Source of the DNA: Caryophanales bacterium UBA5603
Lineage (GTDB): Bacteria > Bacillota_I > Bacilli_A > Izemoplasmatales > Hujiaoplasmataceae
Reading direction: 5' to 3'
DNA: 64,000 bases
Assembly (NCBI GenBank): GCA_002424815.1
Contig: DILB01000027.1
Span: forward strand, 142,001-206,000
Position 1 is the first letter of the stretch, and each line of letters opens with the position of its first letter. Positions 17,955-26,508 of the stretch are shown piece after piece. The notes below the pieces were generated by a model that was given only the letters and a program-made list of their open reading frames with translations, made no database searches and was not told where the DNA came from. The translations under genes and the position numbers were made by a program.

Positions 17955-19805
17955 ATGAACGAAGATTTATTCGAAGAAGAGAGTTTTAGTTCTCAGAAAA
18001 TCGATTGGAATGTTTGGAAAAAAATATTTTCTTTTATGAAGCCCTTAAAAACGCTGATTATTGCTGGTATAATCGCCATGCTTGGTTTAGCGGGGACCGA
18101 TGTTATTTATCCTTTGATTGCTCGATATGCGATTGATGATATTATCTTGCCTAATATTGAAGCTGGCACTGCCGACTTATCCAAAATTCCTATTTTTATA
18201 GGCGTTTACCTTGGTTTCATGATTTTTCAAGCAACCCTTGTTTATCTTTTCATACTTTTTGCTGGAAGAGTGCAGGTTGAATTAGCTTATAACATCCGCA
18301 AAAAAGCATTTCATCATCTTCAAGAGCTACCATTTTCTTATTACGATAGGACTCGTGTTGGCTGGATTATGGCAAGAATGACGAGTGATTCTCGAAATTT
18401 AAGTGATATTCTTTCATGGGGTATAATCGATTTAACGTGGGGTCTATTCATGATGATGCTACTTATCATTGTCATGTTTATTATCAATTGGAAGTTAGCA
18501 TTATTAACCATTGCAATTGTTCCAATTTTGATGGTCATTTCCACAATTTTTAGAAAATACATCCTGAAATCTTATCGATCCATTCGCAAAGTAAATTCGA
18601 AAATTACGGGTGCATACAATGAAGGAATTACGGGCGCGATAACGACAAAAACACTGGTATTAGAAGAACCTAATAGAAAAGATTTCGATTTATTAACGAC
18701 CGATATGAGAAAACAATCAATTCACGCCGCTATTGTTCAAGGTTTATATTTTCCAACAGTTATTTTCTTAATTTCCATAGCAACCGCAATTATATATTAT
18801 TTCGGCGGAAGAATGGTCATTACAACTTCAATTACAATTGGTACTTTGATTTTATTTACAGGATACGTTTGGCAATTTTTTGACCCAGTCAATAATATTG
18901 CAACAATATTTGCTCGTTTTCAACAAGCTCAGGCTTCAGCTGAAAGAATAGTATCTTTGATTGAAACAAAAGCTGATATTTATGATTCTGATGAAGTGAT
19001 TGCTAAGTATGGTACATTATTTGAATATAAACGCGAAAATTTTGAAACATTGCATGGTGATGTCAAGTTTGAAAACGTATCTTTCAAATACCATATTGGC
19101 GAAAAAGTATTATCAGATTTTAGTCTCGATGTGAAGGCAGGGCAATCGATTGCTCTGGTTGGACATACTGGTGCTGGGAAGACGACAATTGTTAACCTCA
19201 TCTGTCGTTTTTATGAACCAACAGAAGGTCGCATATTGATTGATGGTGTTGATTATAAAGAACGTAGCATGGGATGGCTTCATTCAAATCTCGGATACGT
19301 ATTACAAACACCACATTTGTTTAGCGGTACAGTCATGGACAACATAAAATACGGAAAAATTGGATCTTCAGATGAAGATGCCATTGCTGCCGCAAAAGCT
19401 GTTGAAGCTCATGAATTTATTATGAAATTTGAAAAAGGATATGAAACAGAATGTGGAGAGGGAGGCTCTCGCCTTTCTGTGGGACAAAAACAACTCATTT
19501 CATTTGCTAGAGCCATTTTAGCCGATCCAAAGATTCTTGTTTTAGATGAAGCCACTTCTTCGGTAGATACCGAGACAGAAAGAGCAGTACAAACAGCGAT
19601 TTCAAGAATTTTAAAAGGAAGAACATCCTTTATCGTAGCTCATCGATTATCGACAATTGTTTCGAGTGATAGGATTTTGGTTTTGGAACAAGGGAAGGTA
19701 ATTGAAGAAGGAACTCATCGAGAATTGATTGCCAAAGAAGGACATTATTTTAAACTTTACACGAATCAATACACCGAAGAAATGCTTGAACTCTCGAAAC
19801 ATTAA
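17955..19805 (+). CDS. ABC exporter subunit 2 (heterodimer; catalytic Glu present)
   Basis: This is the partner of the preceding half-exporter, 616 residues with a six-helix membrane domain followed by an ATPase. Walker A is GHTGAGKTT and Walker B ILVLDEATSSVD, with the catalytic Glu present. Its signature is LSVGQKQ in place of LSGGQ. Together with the Asp-type Walker B of subunit 1 this makes one composite site degenerate, and the canonical site is formed by its own Walker motifs and the partner's LSGGQ. Residues in an N-terminal acidic tail (EDLFEEESF) precede the first helix. The start at 17955 is one base after the upstream stop. Confidence 0.92.
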   Translation: MNEDLFEEESFSSQKIDWNVWKKIFSFMKPLKTLIIAGIIAMLGLAGTDVIYPLIARYAIDDIILPNIEAGTADLSKIPIFIGVYLGFMIFQATLVYLFILFAGRVQVELAYNIRKKAFHHLQELPFSYYDRTRVGWIMARMTSDSRNLSDILSWGIIDLTWGLFMMMLLIIVMFIINWKLALLTIAIVPILMVISTIFRKYILKSYRSIRKVNSKITGAYNEGITGAITTKTLVLEEPNRKDFDLLTTDMRKQSIHAAIVQGLYFPTVIFLISIATAIIYYFGGRMVITTSITIGTLILFTGYVWQFFDPVNNIATIFARFQQAQASAERIVSLIETKADIYDSDEVIAKYGTLFEYKRENFETLHGDVKFENVSFKYHIGEKVLSDFSLDVKAGQSIALVGHTGAGKTTIVNLICRFYEPTEGRILIDGVDYKERSMGWLHSNLGYVLQTPHLFSGTVMDNIKYGKIGSSDEDAIAAAKAVEAHEFIMKFEKGYETECGEGGSRLSVGQKQLISFARAILADPKILVLDEATSSVDTETERAVQTAISRILKGRTSFIVAHRLSTIVSSDRILVLEQGKVIEEGTHRELIAKEGHYFKLYTNQYTEEMLELSKH

Positions 19806-19811
19806 CAGAAT

Positions 19812-19849
19812 CAGCCCGACTGTTTAGCAGCCGGGCTGCCCTTTTTTTA
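19812..19849 (+). terminator. Terminator of the ABC exporter operon
   Basis: CAGCCCG (19812-19818) pairs with CGGGCTG (19832-19838). An A/C mismatch and three more pairs lie inside it, and a run of Ts follows from 19842. Confidence 0.9.
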
Positions 19850-19867
19850 TTTTCCAGAAATATTTCT

Positions 19868-19895
19868 TTGATTTTCGATTATTTTTGTGTATAAT
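19868..19895 (+). promoter_or_regulatory. Promoter of tRNA-Leu
   Basis: TTGATT (19868-19873) and TATAAT (19890-19895) are separated by 16 bp; the tRNA begins 13 bases after the -10. Confidence 0.75.
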
Positions 19896-19907
19896 AATTA
19901 TTGCTAT

Positions 19908-19994
19908 GCCAGTGTGGTGAAATCGGTAGACACGATGGACTCAAAATCCATTGCCGTTAAAAGCGTGTCGGTTCGAGTCCGACCACTGGTACCA
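19908..19994 (+). tRNA. tRNA-Leu (anticodon CAA)
   Basis: The gene is 87 bases long with an encoded 3' CCA (19992-19994). The acceptor stem pairs GCCAGTG with CACTGGT. The anticodon stem is ATGGA/TCCAT with loop CTCAAAA, giving anticodon CAA, which reads TTG. A long variable arm follows, as expected for a class II tRNA. The T-arm contains GGTTCGAGTCC. It has its own promoter and terminator. Confidence 0.97.
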
Positions 19995-20007
19995 GTATTT
20001 AATCTTT

Positions 20008-20037
20008 AACGATCTTCATTGAGTTGATCGTTTTTTA
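20008..20037 (+). terminator. Terminator of tRNA-Leu
   Basis: AACGATC (20008-20014) pairs with GATCGTT (20026-20032) and is followed by TTTT. Confidence 0.8.
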
Positions 20038-20051
20038 TTTATATTAATCAT

Positions 20052-20080
20052 TTGTAAATTTTCAGTTTCTGTTGTATTAT
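20052..20080 (+). promoter_or_regulatory. Promoter of the CDF transporter gene
   Basis: TTGTAA (20052-20057), 17 bp, TATTAT (20075-20080). The ribosome-binding site GGAGAGG follows at about 20087. Confidence 0.55.
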
Positions 20081-20104
20081 CAATTCGGAGAGGAAGTCAT
20101 TATA

Positions 20105-21007
20105 ATGTCTATGAAATCTAAAGATAACCGCCTTCGCACTGCTTTTTTTCTTAATCTGAGTTTTTCAATATTTGAAATTTTTGGTGGAATTTTTACGAAC
20201 TCCATCGCTTTATTATCGGATGCTGTCCATGATATCGGTGATTCATTGTCACTGGGACTGTCTTGGTTTCTACAAGAAAAATCTAAAAAAAAGCCCGATG
20301 CTAAATATACTTTTGGATATGCTCGTTATTCATTGCTAGGGGGCTTGATTTCCGCTTTGGTTCTTATTGCTGGATCTACAATTTTGATTATTGAAGCTAT
20401 TCCAAGAATCATTAATCCTCAAATTGTTAATCTTCCATGGTTGATTGGGTTTTCAATCGTTGGTATTGTTGTTAATGGGTTAGCAGCATATAAAACCGCT
20501 TCAGGTCATTCTCTTAATGAAAAAATGGTAAGTTTTCATCTTTTTGAAGATGTATTTGGATGGGCGGCACTTTTAATTTCTGCTATAGTCATGTCCATTT
20601 GGGATATTCCAATTCTTGACCCATTACTTTCAGTATTTTTTACTATTTTCATTTTATCTCATGTGTACAAAAACATCCGCGCTATCTTCGAGATTTTTTT
20701 AGAGAAAGCACCTAAACATATTAATCTAATTGAAATTCAAACCATCCTAGAAAGTCATCCTTCGATTCAAAATATCCACCACATTCATGTTTGGACGTTG
20801 GAAGGAAATTTGGTATTGATGACGTTTCATGCATTGATGAAATCTGATCTTTCAAAAAAAGAAATTATAGACGCTCAATCTTGGATGCATGAGATTTTAA
20901 GTAGGGCAGGCATCCATCACGCCACCATTGAAGTTGAATGTAATGAAGAGTGCATTGAACCAGATTGTCCCCCTACAAGTGGGACGGTTAATCATCATCA
21001 TCACTAA
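20105..21007 (+). CDS. Cation diffusion facilitator (CDF) metal exporter
   Basis: This 300-residue membrane protein has about six helices and the CDF fold; it exports divalent metals such as Zn in exchange for protons. The metal site in helix 2 reads SDAVHDIGDS and that in helix 5 HLFEDVFGW, both giving the HxxxD pattern associated with Zn/Cd-type CDFs of the CzcD group. A cytoplasmic ferredoxin-like domain follows (HHIHVWTLEGN). The C-terminus has a metal-binding look: ECNEECIEPDCP with several Cys, then four terminal His. The start at 20105 was chosen for its GGAGAGG site. It is a single-gene unit. Confidence 0.92.
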   Translation: MSMKSKDNRLRTAFFLNLSFSIFEIFGGIFTNSIALLSDAVHDIGDSLSLGLSWFLQEKSKKKPDAKYTFGYARYSLLGGLISALVLIAGSTILIIEAIPRIINPQIVNLPWLIGFSIVGIVVNGLAAYKTASGHSLNEKMVSFHLFEDVFGWAALLISAIVMSIWDIPILDPLLSVFFTIFILSHVYKNIRAIFEIFLEKAPKHINLIEIQTILESHPSIQNIHHIHVWTLEGNLVLMTFHALMKSDLSKKEIIDAQSWMHEILSRAGIHHATIEVECNEECIEPDCPPTSGTVNHHHH

Positions 21008-21014
21008 TATCATG

Positions 21015-21051
21015 AAAAAAAACTATTCCGATTGATTGGAATAGTTTTTTT
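21015..21051. terminator. Bidirectional terminator
   Basis: A stem of about 14 bp (A-run plus ACTATTCC, then GGAATAGT plus T-run; 21016-21029 with 21038-21051) closes an 8-nt loop. It separates the CDF gene from the converging sigma/anti-sigma block. Confidence 0.9.
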
Positions 21052-21081
21052 ACCTGACTTGATTATTATATGGAATATAAA

Positions 21082-22224
21082 TTAGTTACTTTTGACCATA
21101 GGCGGGATATTTCCTGGACCAGGAGGGAAGGTGTTTCCCGGATTTGAATCACGACCCGCTTTAGGGCCACGCATGCCTCGGAATTCAATAATATTATTCA
21201 TCATGCCTGAAACTCTGATTTGATATCGATATTGATATTCACCAGGCGCGATTGTTTCTAATTCAACATCAATTTCTCCCGTCTCATTCTGTGATCCTCT
21301 TTGATAAACATAATTTATCATTAGCATATCAGAATCAGTAGATTGAGAGTTCCGGCGAATTCGATATTCAATAGTCTCTTGGGTGTTTTGTATTTTTAAC
21401 TTTCCAACAACATTAGAATCAATCAAACTAAGGCCAAGCTGAACAGATGAATTAAGAGTTCCATTTTGGTATATTTTGTAACTGAATAGTTGCCTACCTT
21501 GATGAGTAATATCTTCAATTTCTATATAATTTTCTTCATCAATACGGACAAACCATTGCATTTTTTCAACTGATCTAGTCTCGATATAGTTTCCAATTAA
21601 TTCATATTCATCTTCACCAATTCTTAAAATGCCATTCAAATTCATTGTTTTGTTGTTACTTGGATGAACATATGTATTATAGAATATTTGGTATAATAAG
21701 GCATTACCTAAAAGATCAGTTGTTTGATATTCGATGAGATTAGTATATTCAGGGTTTGTGCTTTGTTTCATGGTATAAATTTGCATAGTCTTATTGCCAA
21801 TCATTATTTCAAAAGCGTTTAAATAAAGATTAAGATTATCTAATATAGTTTCGTTAATCAAAGGTTCTTCGCTATTAGATAAAGGCATATAAAGATCTTG
21901 ATTAAGACTAATGGTATTAATTTGATCAATTAAAGTTGCGCCAGAAACAGCAGGAAAACCAATTAATTCAGCTTGGGTTTGCATAGCCATCACTTCACCC
22001 GTTGAGTTAAGTTGATTATATACAAAAATTGATGTAATCAAAGAAAAAATTATTAAACTTGCGAACTTTAAAACCATAGTAAAATTAAATCTTGTTTTAT
22101 TTTTCATGACAGAAACATAGTCGGAATCCCCTATGATAAAATCAAGATTTATTTTATCGATAACTTCCGGCATTATTTCAAAAGCGGATTTTTTAATTAA
22201 AGAAATTATCTCCTTTCGTTTCAT
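21082..22224 (-). CDS. Membrane anti-sigma-factor-like protein with lipoprotein-paralogous ectodomain
   Basis: The 380-residue protein is encoded directly after an ECF sigma factor, with the start overlapping the sigma stop (ATGA at 22221-22224). It has a short basic cytoplasmic part (1-48), one membrane helix (about 49-69) and a large extracytoplasmic domain. This layout and position are typical of anti-sigma factors, though I do not recognise a named anti-sigma domain. The ectodomain is clearly related to the lipoprotein encoded at 22816-23877: both have PLS...EP, a motif with SxNPEYT, and IGxxEYxLxG in the same order. The C-terminus is rich in Pro and Gly (FPPGPGNIPP). Confidence 0.7.
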   Translation of the reverse strand: MKRKEIISLIKKSAFEIMPEVIDKINLDFIIGDSDYVSVMKNKTRFNFTMVLKFASLIIFSLITSIFVYNQLNSTGEVMAMQTQAELIGFPAVSGATLIDQINTISLNQDLYMPLSNSEEPLINETILDNLNLYLNAFEIMIGNKTMQIYTMKQSTNPEYTNLIEYQTTDLLGNALLYQIFYNTYVHPSNNKTMNLNGILRIGEDEYELIGNYIETRSVEKMQWFVRIDEENYIEIEDITHQGRQLFSYKIYQNGTLNSSVQLGLSLIDSNVVGKLKIQNTQETIEYRIRRNSQSTDSDMLMINYVYQRGSQNETGEIDVELETIAPGEYQYRYQIRVSGMMNNIIEFRGMRGPKAGRDSNPGNTFPPGPGNIPPMVKSN

Positions 22225-22748
22225 GAGGACTCCTTTCCAAGATGTTTTTTAATTTTTTGTAATGCTTTTTGATATATCCATAAAACGGTTCCAAGTGGTT
22301 TGTCAACGATTTCAGCAATCGTCTTAAATTTTGTTTCTGATACGATATGAAGTAAGACAACCTGTCTTTCAATATCATCTAGAGGAATCAACATTTCTTC
22401 TAAACTGTATTCACTGATGCTTTTAGCTTCTTGTTCTCTATCAAAAAATTGTGAGTTTTCTAAAGGATCAATAATAGAAGTTTTATGATTTCTCCGATAA
22501 TAATCTAATGCTAAATTCTTAGCTATTTGCGTAATCCATGCATTAAAATTTCTTCCGCGTTCATATTTGTCAAGATTCTTAAGCATTTTGACATAAGTAT
22601 CCTGCATGAGATCTTCCGTCGTACTCCGATCTTTGACGATTGCAACGATAACTGCATACACGCCACGCTTAGTTTGCTCATAAATAAATTTGAAAGCATC
22701 GTTGTCTTTACTTTTTAGACGTTCGATGTAGTCATCGATATTAGGCAT
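22221..22748 (-). CDS. ECF-type (extracytoplasmic function) sigma factor
   Basis: This 175-residue protein has only sigma regions 2 and 4. Region 2 spans about residues 15-85, with the helix containing DLMQDTYVKMLKNLDKYE and the tail WITQIAKNLALDYYRR. Region 4 spans about 115-170, with the turn around FKTIAEIVDKPLGTVLWI. It directs RNA polymerase to a set of stress or envelope promoters, and its activity is probably held by the membrane protein encoded downstream. The start at 22748 lies 4 bases after AGAGGTGA. The longer frame from 22772 adds eight residues that overlap the putative -10 box. Confidence 0.93.
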   Translation of the reverse strand: MPNIDDYIERLKSKDNDAFKFIYEQTKRGVYAVIVAIVKDRSTTEDLMQDTYVKMLKNLDKYERGRNFNAWITQIAKNLALDYYRRNHKTSIIDPLENSQFFDREQEAKSISEYSLEEMLIPLDDIERQVVLLHIVSETKFKTIAEIVDKPLGTVLWIYQKALQKIKKHLGKESS

Positions 22749-22771
22749 CGGCTCACCTCTTTTCGATGACA

Positions 22772-22806
22772 ATTATATCACTTAATATCAATTTTGTTGA
22801 TTAAGT
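22772..22806 (-). promoter_or_regulatory. Putative promoter and inverted repeat before the ECF sigma gene
   Basis: On the minus strand a TATAAT box (22777-22772) lies 24 bases before the sigma start codon. Directly upstream an inverted repeat (ACTTAA 22780-22785 with TTAAGT 22801-22806, and TCAA 22788-22791 with TTGA 22797-22800) covers where the -35 would be. It could be an operator, or a weak hairpin in read-through RNA from the lipoprotein gene. Confidence 0.35.
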
Positions 22807-22815
22807 CATAAAAAT

Positions 22816-23877
22816 TTAATTAAACATGCCAGGATTCTTTGGTGCTTGAATCTCTCCGCGATGATCTTCATGTCTGAAGTTAAAGTGATAATCTTTGTTT
22901 TTATTTTCAGGTCTGACTCTGTATTCATAAGTTGTTTCTCCAGTTGAATCATCATAGGTTGCAATGATGTGAATCATACCACGTTCTTCAAGACCTTCGT
23001 CATTCATAAGGGTATATCTGACTTTAATATAAGTAATGTTTTCAATTGTTTCAGACATAAAATCGTATTTTCCTTTGGCATCACCTTCGACGAATTCTAG
23101 TTTAACTAATAATTTGTTGTTTTCCTCTAAAATTCTTATCTTCGAACGATTTAGAACGATACCATTTTCTACAATTTCATAAAAGAATTTTTTTTGTGAG
23201 TCTTCGTTTTGATAACGAACGGCTACATAATTATCATGGTCTACCCATGACCTCATGATAAGAATCTCTTTTTCGTTCTCGTCGATTATGCGTTTTCCTT
23301 CAAGGGTGTATTCTGAATCGCCTATGATTAATAAACCAGACAATACATAAAGAACATTTCCTTCATCCTCAAACTCAAATGATTTATCGCGCAAGCGATC
23401 TTCCGCTTCATTGAATGCTAAAGGTTCAGTTGTTTGATCGTCTTCATCGATGTTTTGATCACTTTCTTCAAAAAGGACCTCATTGTAATAAAGTGTATAG
23501 ACTACTTGAATACCACTCAAGGTTGTTGATGTAAAGGTAATTTTATAGGTATATTCAGGATTATCAGAAGATTCAGGAGTTACATTTAACCCATTATTAT
23601 CTCCAAGATACAAATCCATCATTGAAAGATATTTATTTAAAACCGTGATTTCATCCGACACTATGGGTTCATCATTTTGGGAATCATCACTTAATGGTAA
23701 ATAAGAAATCTGTTGGACTGTAGAGATAGGCTGATCTGCTAATAACTCTACAGCCGTTATAGCTTGAAATGCAAATATGTCATCTGTAGCCTCAAAAACA
23801 TCAGATGATGAAGTGTTGCATGCTGCAAAGATTAATAACCCACTAACCAATAAAATACTTACAAGAAATTTTTTCAT
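22816..23877 (-). CDS. Lipoprotein paralogous to the anti-sigma ectodomain
   Basis: The 353-residue protein has a signal peptide ending in IFAAC (lipid anchor at Cys20), so it sits on the outer membrane face. The rest has no family that I recognise. It aligns by eye with the ectodomain of the anti-sigma-like protein two genes downstream. Shared features are PLS...EP, a D/SxNPEYT motif followed by a beta-rich stretch ending in YYNE/FYNT, then IGxxEYxLxG, and a C-terminal R..H/R..RG segment. The start at 23877 follows GGAGG by 8 bases. It is upstream of and codirectional with the sigma gene, 67 bases away. Confidence 0.75.
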   Translation of the reverse strand: MKKFLVSILLVSGLLIFAACNTSSSDVFEATDDIFAFQAITAVELLADQPISTVQQISYLPLSDDSQNDEPIVSDEITVLNKYLSMMDLYLGDNNGLNVTPESSDNPEYTYKITFTSTTLSGIQVVYTLYYNEVLFEESDQNIDEDDQTTEPLAFNEAEDRLRDKSFEFEDEGNVLYVLSGLLIIGDSEYTLEGKRIIDENEKEILIMRSWVDHDNYVAVRYQNEDSQKKFFYEIVENGIVLNRSKIRILEENNKLLVKLEFVEGDAKGKYDFMSETIENITYIKVRYTLMNDEGLEERGMIHIIATYDDSTGETTYEYRVRPENKNKDYHFNFRHEDHRGEIQAPKNPGMFN

Positions 23878-23976
23878 TTTCATTGCCTCCATATAATTTT
23901 ATGTTTCATAAGATATACGAATGAAATGCTCAATATATTGGTATTAATAAAAAAATCACAAGATTATGAGGATATT

Positions 23977-24005
23977 TTGACAAAGAGGATAATCTATATT
24001 ATAAT
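23977..24005 (+). promoter_or_regulatory. Consensus sigma-A promoter for the DUF1624 gene
   Basis: TTGACA (23977-23982) and TATAAT (24000-24005) match the consensus perfectly with the optimal 17-bp spacer. The start codon is at 24033. Confidence 0.9.
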
Positions 24006-24032
24006 TTAGAAAAATAATGGGTGGTAAATGAC

Positions 24033-24833
24033 ATGAATAAAAAAGAAATAAAAAGAATTTGGGAATTGGATTTTCTCCGAGGCTTTTCAATTATTATGAT
24101 GATATTTGATCATTTAATGTATGATTTGAAAAGTTTTCCTACTTGGGTTTCAAATTATTCAGTCATCAATAATCCTATTATGACTAGCGCAGTCGAATTT
24201 GCTCGGTTATATTGGTATTCTTCACTAAGACAATATGGACATTGGGTTTTTGTAGCAATATTTTTGCTCGTTTCAGGTATTAGCTTTACCTTTAGTCGTT
24301 CAAATCTTTCAAGAGGATTGAAACTTTTAGTCGTAGCAGTTGTCATCTCGATTGTTACAATGTCTATTGAATCTATTTCTGGGTTATCTATTGGAATCTT
24401 TTTTGGAATTATCCATATGTTTGCAGTAGGCACTATTATTATTTACGTTTTTCGAAAAATATGGGATAACAATCTTTTTATACTCATCTTTGGTATTTCA
24501 TTAATCATCCTTGGAGGAGTTATTCGATGGGATCGCGTTCCTTATTATAGTGAGGTCACTTTATCTAATTTCTGGGAAATAATTCTTGGATTAAAAGGAT
24601 ATGGTGCTGATTACTTTGGTATCATTCCTTATGTGGGAGTCATAATGATTGGAACAGTAATAGGAAAAATATATTATCAAAATAGAGTTAGTTTGTTACC
24701 ATCGCTCGATAAAAAATGGAATCGTCCATTTGTTTATGTTGGGCAACGTTCTCTCATCATTTTTATTACGCATCAATTAATTTTAGCGGGTATAATATTT
24801 ATTGTCGGTTTTATTTTGGGATATAAACTTTAA
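24033..24833 (+). CDS. DUF1624-type (heparan-alpha-glucosaminide N-acetyltransferase-like) membrane protein
   Basis: The protein has 266 residues and about seven membrane helices. The N-terminus WELDFLRGFSIIMMIFDH is the mark of the DUF1624/HGSNAT catalytic family, which moves acyl groups across the membrane onto sugars or other acceptors. The conserved His of that segment (FDH) is present. The start at 24033 is preferred to the GTG at 24021. It is followed after 17 bases by an acyl-CoA synthetase-like gene, so the pair may activate and transfer an acyl group to a surface molecule; that link is inferred from position only. Confidence 0.75.
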   Translation: MNKKEIKRIWELDFLRGFSIIMMIFDHLMYDLKSFPTWVSNYSVINNPIMTSAVEFARLYWYSSLRQYGHWVFVAIFLLVSGISFTFSRSNLSRGLKLLVVAVVISIVTMSIESISGLSIGIFFGIIHMFAVGTIIIYVFRKIWDNNLFILIFGISLIILGGVIRWDRVPYYSEVTLSNFWEIILGLKGYGADYFGIIPYVGVIMIGTVIGKIYYQNRVSLLPSLDKKWNRPFVYVGQRSLIIFITHQLILAGIIFIVGFILGYKL

Positions 24834-24850
24834 ATAAGTTGGAGGCTTTT

Positions 24851-26467
24851 ATGAATATCAATCAAACATTATATCAAACCGTCTTATCGACAGCTAAAGA
24901 ACATCCCGACTCAATTGCGCTTCGATTTATGAATAAAGCTATCAAATATAAAACTTTAATTGTCAATATTGATAGAGTAGCGTCCGGTTTTCATCAGCTT
25001 GGCATCAATCATGGGGATGTTATTACTTTATGTATGCCAAATGTCCTTGAAGTAATATATGCTTTTTACGCAATTCATAAACTGGGGGGAATATGTCACA
25101 TGGTACATCCATTGACTCCAGTCAATCAATTGCATGGGCAGATGCAACAAACCAAATCAAAATTATTGGTAATCATTGATACTTTTTTTGATGTTTATCA
25201 AAAAATGATGAAGGAACTTGAATTACCAATGATATTAGTTACACCAGCGGACTCATTGGGATTAATCAAAAAAATCGGATATCGAGTCATCAATTCCGAA
25301 AGATTGAAAAATATCCATTATTCAAAAACCATTATTCCTTTTTCATCTTTATACAACAATAAACATTTAAGCGATATAAAAGGGATTGATATAAAATCCA
25401 CTGCCGTTTATTTACATAGCGGTGGAACTAGTGGAACGCCAAAGACCATTGAATTATCTCATTTTGCAATTAATTCTTTGGCCGCAAAAACTGATTATAT
25501 TTTAGATGAACATGATTTTTCGAATCGACATATGCTTGCTGTTCTTCCAATGTTTCATGGATTTGGCCTGTGTATGGGGGTTCATGCAATGCTGTCATTT
25601 GGTGGGTGTGATACTTTGATGCCAAAATTCAACACCGAAGAAACAATCAAATTACTTAAGAAAAATCAAATTAATTATCTCATTGGTGTTCCAACTTTAT
25701 TTGAAGCGCTTCTGAATAAACCGGAGTTTAAAGGCGAGCATCTGAAAAATTTAAAGCAAGCTTTTGTTGGTGGAGATTATGTAAGTCCACATCTAAAAGA
25801 AAGATTTAATAATCTGATGGCAGAATATAATTCTCATGCTCAACTTCTTGAAGGATACGGATTAACAGAGGTTGTCACAGTATGTGCGGTCAATACAATA
25901 TTTGAACAGAAGCAAGGTACGGTTGGGAAACCTCTTCCAGGATTAGATATTAAAATTCTTGATTTAGAAACTCGAGAAGAATTGCCTATTGGAACGGCTG
26001 GAGAAATAGCGGTTGCAGGTGATACTAGAATGAATGGATATCTTCTTGATTCAGAGGCAACCAACTCAACAATTTTATCCATCAGGGATATTCCATATAT
26101 CTTAACTGGCGATTTTGGACTTATAGATTCTGAAGGATACCTTCATTTCAAACAGCGAATGAAAAGAATTGTTAAAGTGCTTGGTATGCCGATTTTACCA
26201 TCCGAGATTGAAACGTTAATATCAGCTTCTCCAGATGTTTTTGAAGTTGCCGCAGTTGGGGTACCAGATCTCGAAAAAGGAAATGTAATTAAATTGTTCA
26301 TTACACTCAAACCCGGAGTAGAAAGAGCTATGACAGACCCAGAAATAAAAGCCTTGATTAAATCCGAATTATCAATTTACGCTGTCCCCAAAGACATAGT
26401 TTATTTAGAAAAAATGCCTAGAACAGTTATTGGAAAGATTGACACAAAATTACTTGAAACAATGTAA
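24851..26467 (+). CDS. AMP-forming acyl-CoA synthetase / ligase family protein
   Basis: This ANL-superfamily adenylating enzyme has 538 residues. The P-loop-like motif reads HSGGTSGTPK, the substrate/adenine motif GYGLTE, the A8-type hinge region TGDFGLIDSEGYLHF followed by KRIVKVLGMPI, and the C-terminal catalytic Lys motif is in RTVIGKID. Such enzymes activate a carboxylic acid (fatty or short-chain) with ATP and usually transfer it to CoA. GGAGG (24841-24845) precedes the ATG at 24851. It forms an operon with the DUF1624 gene upstream and ends in a strong terminator. No acyl carrier protein is seen nearby. Confidence 0.88.
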   Translation: MNINQTLYQTVLSTAKEHPDSIALRFMNKAIKYKTLIVNIDRVASGFHQLGINHGDVITLCMPNVLEVIYAFYAIHKLGGICHMVHPLTPVNQLHGQMQQTKSKLLVIIDTFFDVYQKMMKELELPMILVTPADSLGLIKKIGYRVINSERLKNIHYSKTIIPFSSLYNNKHLSDIKGIDIKSTAVYLHSGGTSGTPKTIELSHFAINSLAAKTDYILDEHDFSNRHMLAVLPMFHGFGLCMGVHAMLSFGGCDTLMPKFNTEETIKLLKKNQINYLIGVPTLFEALLNKPEFKGEHLKNLKQAFVGGDYVSPHLKERFNNLMAEYNSHAQLLEGYGLTEVVTVCAVNTIFEQKQGTVGKPLPGLDIKILDLETREELPIGTAGEIAVAGDTRMNGYLLDSEATNSTILSIRDIPYILTGDFGLIDSEGYLHFKQRMKRIVKVLGMPILPSEIETLISASPDVFEVAAVGVPDLEKGNVIKLFITLKPGVERAMTDPEIKALIKSELSIYAVPKDIVYLEKMPRTVIGKIDTKLLETM

Positions 26468-26500
26468 AAAAAATGCTCTCATTTGCGAGAGCATTTTTTT
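26467..26500. terminator. Bidirectional terminator
   Basis: A 14-bp stem (26467-26480 with 26487-26500; core ATGCTCTC/GAGAGCAT) has a 6-nt loop, and A/T runs on each side serve both the ligase gene and the converging tetR. Confidence 0.95.
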
Positions 26501-26508
26501 AATAATGA

